Positions 4,351 to 5,030 of a DNA stretch of 5,030 nt are shown piece by piece. A program made the position numbers and the translations under genes. Numbering within the stretch: position 1 is the stretch's first letter; each line of letters starts with the position of its first letter. The notes below the pieces were generated by a model, which saw only the letters and a list, made by a program, of their open reading frames with translations, did not search any database and was not told the origin of the DNA. Origin of the DNA: Ignavibacteria bacterium (GTDB lineage: Bacteria; Bacteroidota; Ignavibacteria; Tepidaquicellales; Tepidaquicellaceae); contig JAGPCH010000158.1 of assembly GCA_018058125.1 (NCBI GenBank), positions 1 to 5,030 on the forward strand, in the 5' to 3' direction.

Positions 4351-5030
4351 TATATAACTGCGTTTCCAGTTTTTGGAATTTATTAATTCGTACATTCAGT
4401 AAGTTGCTTGCCTGAGTCGGTTCAATTACTCCGCCATGAAAAGCATCTAAAACAGTTTGAGTAAATAGTCTGCTGTTTCTGTTAAGCTGTAAAAGGTAAT
4501 AACTTGGACCTCCCGGATTATCTTTAATTTTTTGTCTCGCTTTTTTTTCTGCTTCTCTCTTCAGAAAATCTTTAAAGTCTTTTTCAGCTTCCTTTTTTAA
4601 ATCCTGATATACAGATAGTGAAATCAGATCTAAGTTAAAAGCTCTGACAAGAAATGCGATAGAGCTTACTCCTAAAATTTTTGAAGCTTTAAAGACTTCT
4701 TTTGAATTTTCAAAAATTGTCTTATCAAGGCCGCGAATGTAATCTTTTGGAATTAATGCATTAGCTGCAACTTCATTACAAAACAATTCAATCGGATGAA
4801 GTTTGTTATTATTCTTAAGATTGGGTTCAACATCATTTGAAATTCCTGTCTCAGCGATCCAGATGTGCGCAAGTTCATGCACTAAAGTAAAAAGCTGCGG
4901 GGCATTCCAGTCATCTGAATTAATAAATACAAATGGCGCGTAAGGATCTGCAATCGCAAAACCCTGCAATTCTTCTGAATCAAGTTTCAGCTTAGAATGA
5001 ATAAAACTTGTCCGTGAAACAAATATTCCC
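4346..5030 (-). CDS. ImmA/IrrE family zinc metallo-endopeptidase, 5' end beyond the window
   Basis: 227 C-terminal codons are visible. The frame stays open to the window edge, and family-typical sequence (GIFVSRTSF) begins right at the edge, so the TTG at 4969 is not the start. The zinc peptidase core is clear: GFAIADPYAPFVFINS, then TLVHELAHIW with the HExxH motif (visible residues 51-55). The IELFCNEVAANALIP segment follows, whose first glutamate (about 81) is the expected third zinc ligand. Full-length relatives of this type carry an XRE helix-turn-helix N-terminus, which would lie outside the window. ImmA-type enzymes cleave a partner repressor and IrrE/DdrO a stress regulator. The substrate here is unknown. 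The C-terminal part (about 120-227), with its charged KKEAEKDFKDFLKREAEKKARQK stretch, resembles that of peptidases paired with DUF4411. The stop overlaps a potential ATG (ATGA), pointing to translational coupling with the next gene. Confidence 0.92.
   Translation of the reverse strand, partial: GIFVSRTSFIHSKLKLDSEELQGFAIADPYAPFVFINSDDWNAPQLFTLVHELAHIWIAETGISNDVEPNLKNNNKLHPIELFCNEVAANALIPKDYIRGLDKTIFENSKEVFKASKILGVSSIAFLVRAFNLDLISLSVYQDLKKEAEKDFKDFLKREAEKKARQKIKDNPGGPSYYLLQLNRNSRLFTQTVLDAFHGGVIEPTQASNLLNVRINKFQKLETQLYK

Noticed and set aside
4967..4969. TTG as the start of the metallopeptidase
   Set aside because: The frame continues to the window edge with family-typical residues upstream, so the true start is outside.

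Overview
The window is AT-rich, and every credible gene lies on the minus strand. Apart from one broken gene, start codons lack a clear Shine-Dalgarno sequence. This, together with a DUF2975/YozG-type regulator pair, a GIY-YIG house-cleaning type nuclease and several intergenic palindromic repeat families, suggests a member of the Bacteroidota/Ignavibacteriota/Chlorobiota group. The organism call is an inference from style, not from a marker gene.

Layout, left to right. A complete Rid/YjgF-family gene (9-416) is followed by about 190 bases of spacer. Next comes a tandem array of about 31 copies of a 21-bp unit (632-1306), then some 270 bases with nothing recognisable. From 1581 to 2166 there is a compact unit: two oppositely oriented copies of a REPIN-like hairpin element, ending outward in identical 27-bp sequences, enclose a single GIY-YIG nuclease gene. 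That gene is a clear pseudogene: it has a good ribosome binding site and ATG at 2036, but three in-frame stops and a 12-bp internal duplication.

From 2241 to 3005 lies a two-gene operon: a four-helix DUF2975 membrane protein followed by a small XRE/YozG-type regulator. Three palindromes sit directly upstream. The spacer beyond (3149-3277) is filled by a second, unrelated palindromic element of about 129 bp. A DUF1801 gene follows (3327-3755).

The right end holds a predicted toxin-antitoxin-like or stress pair. An ImmA/IrrE-family zinc metallopeptidase runs off the window edge and is followed by a DUF4411 PIN-like protein. Their stop/start junction has been multiplied by a 10-bp tandem repeat, leaving four successive ATGs.

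The most unusual content is in the repeats: the 21-bp array, the hairpin-bounded dead nuclease gene, and the stuttered stop/start junction. No multi-gene new system is evident. The best candidate for something under-described is the link between REPIN-like palindromes and a single-domain GIY-YIG nuclease.
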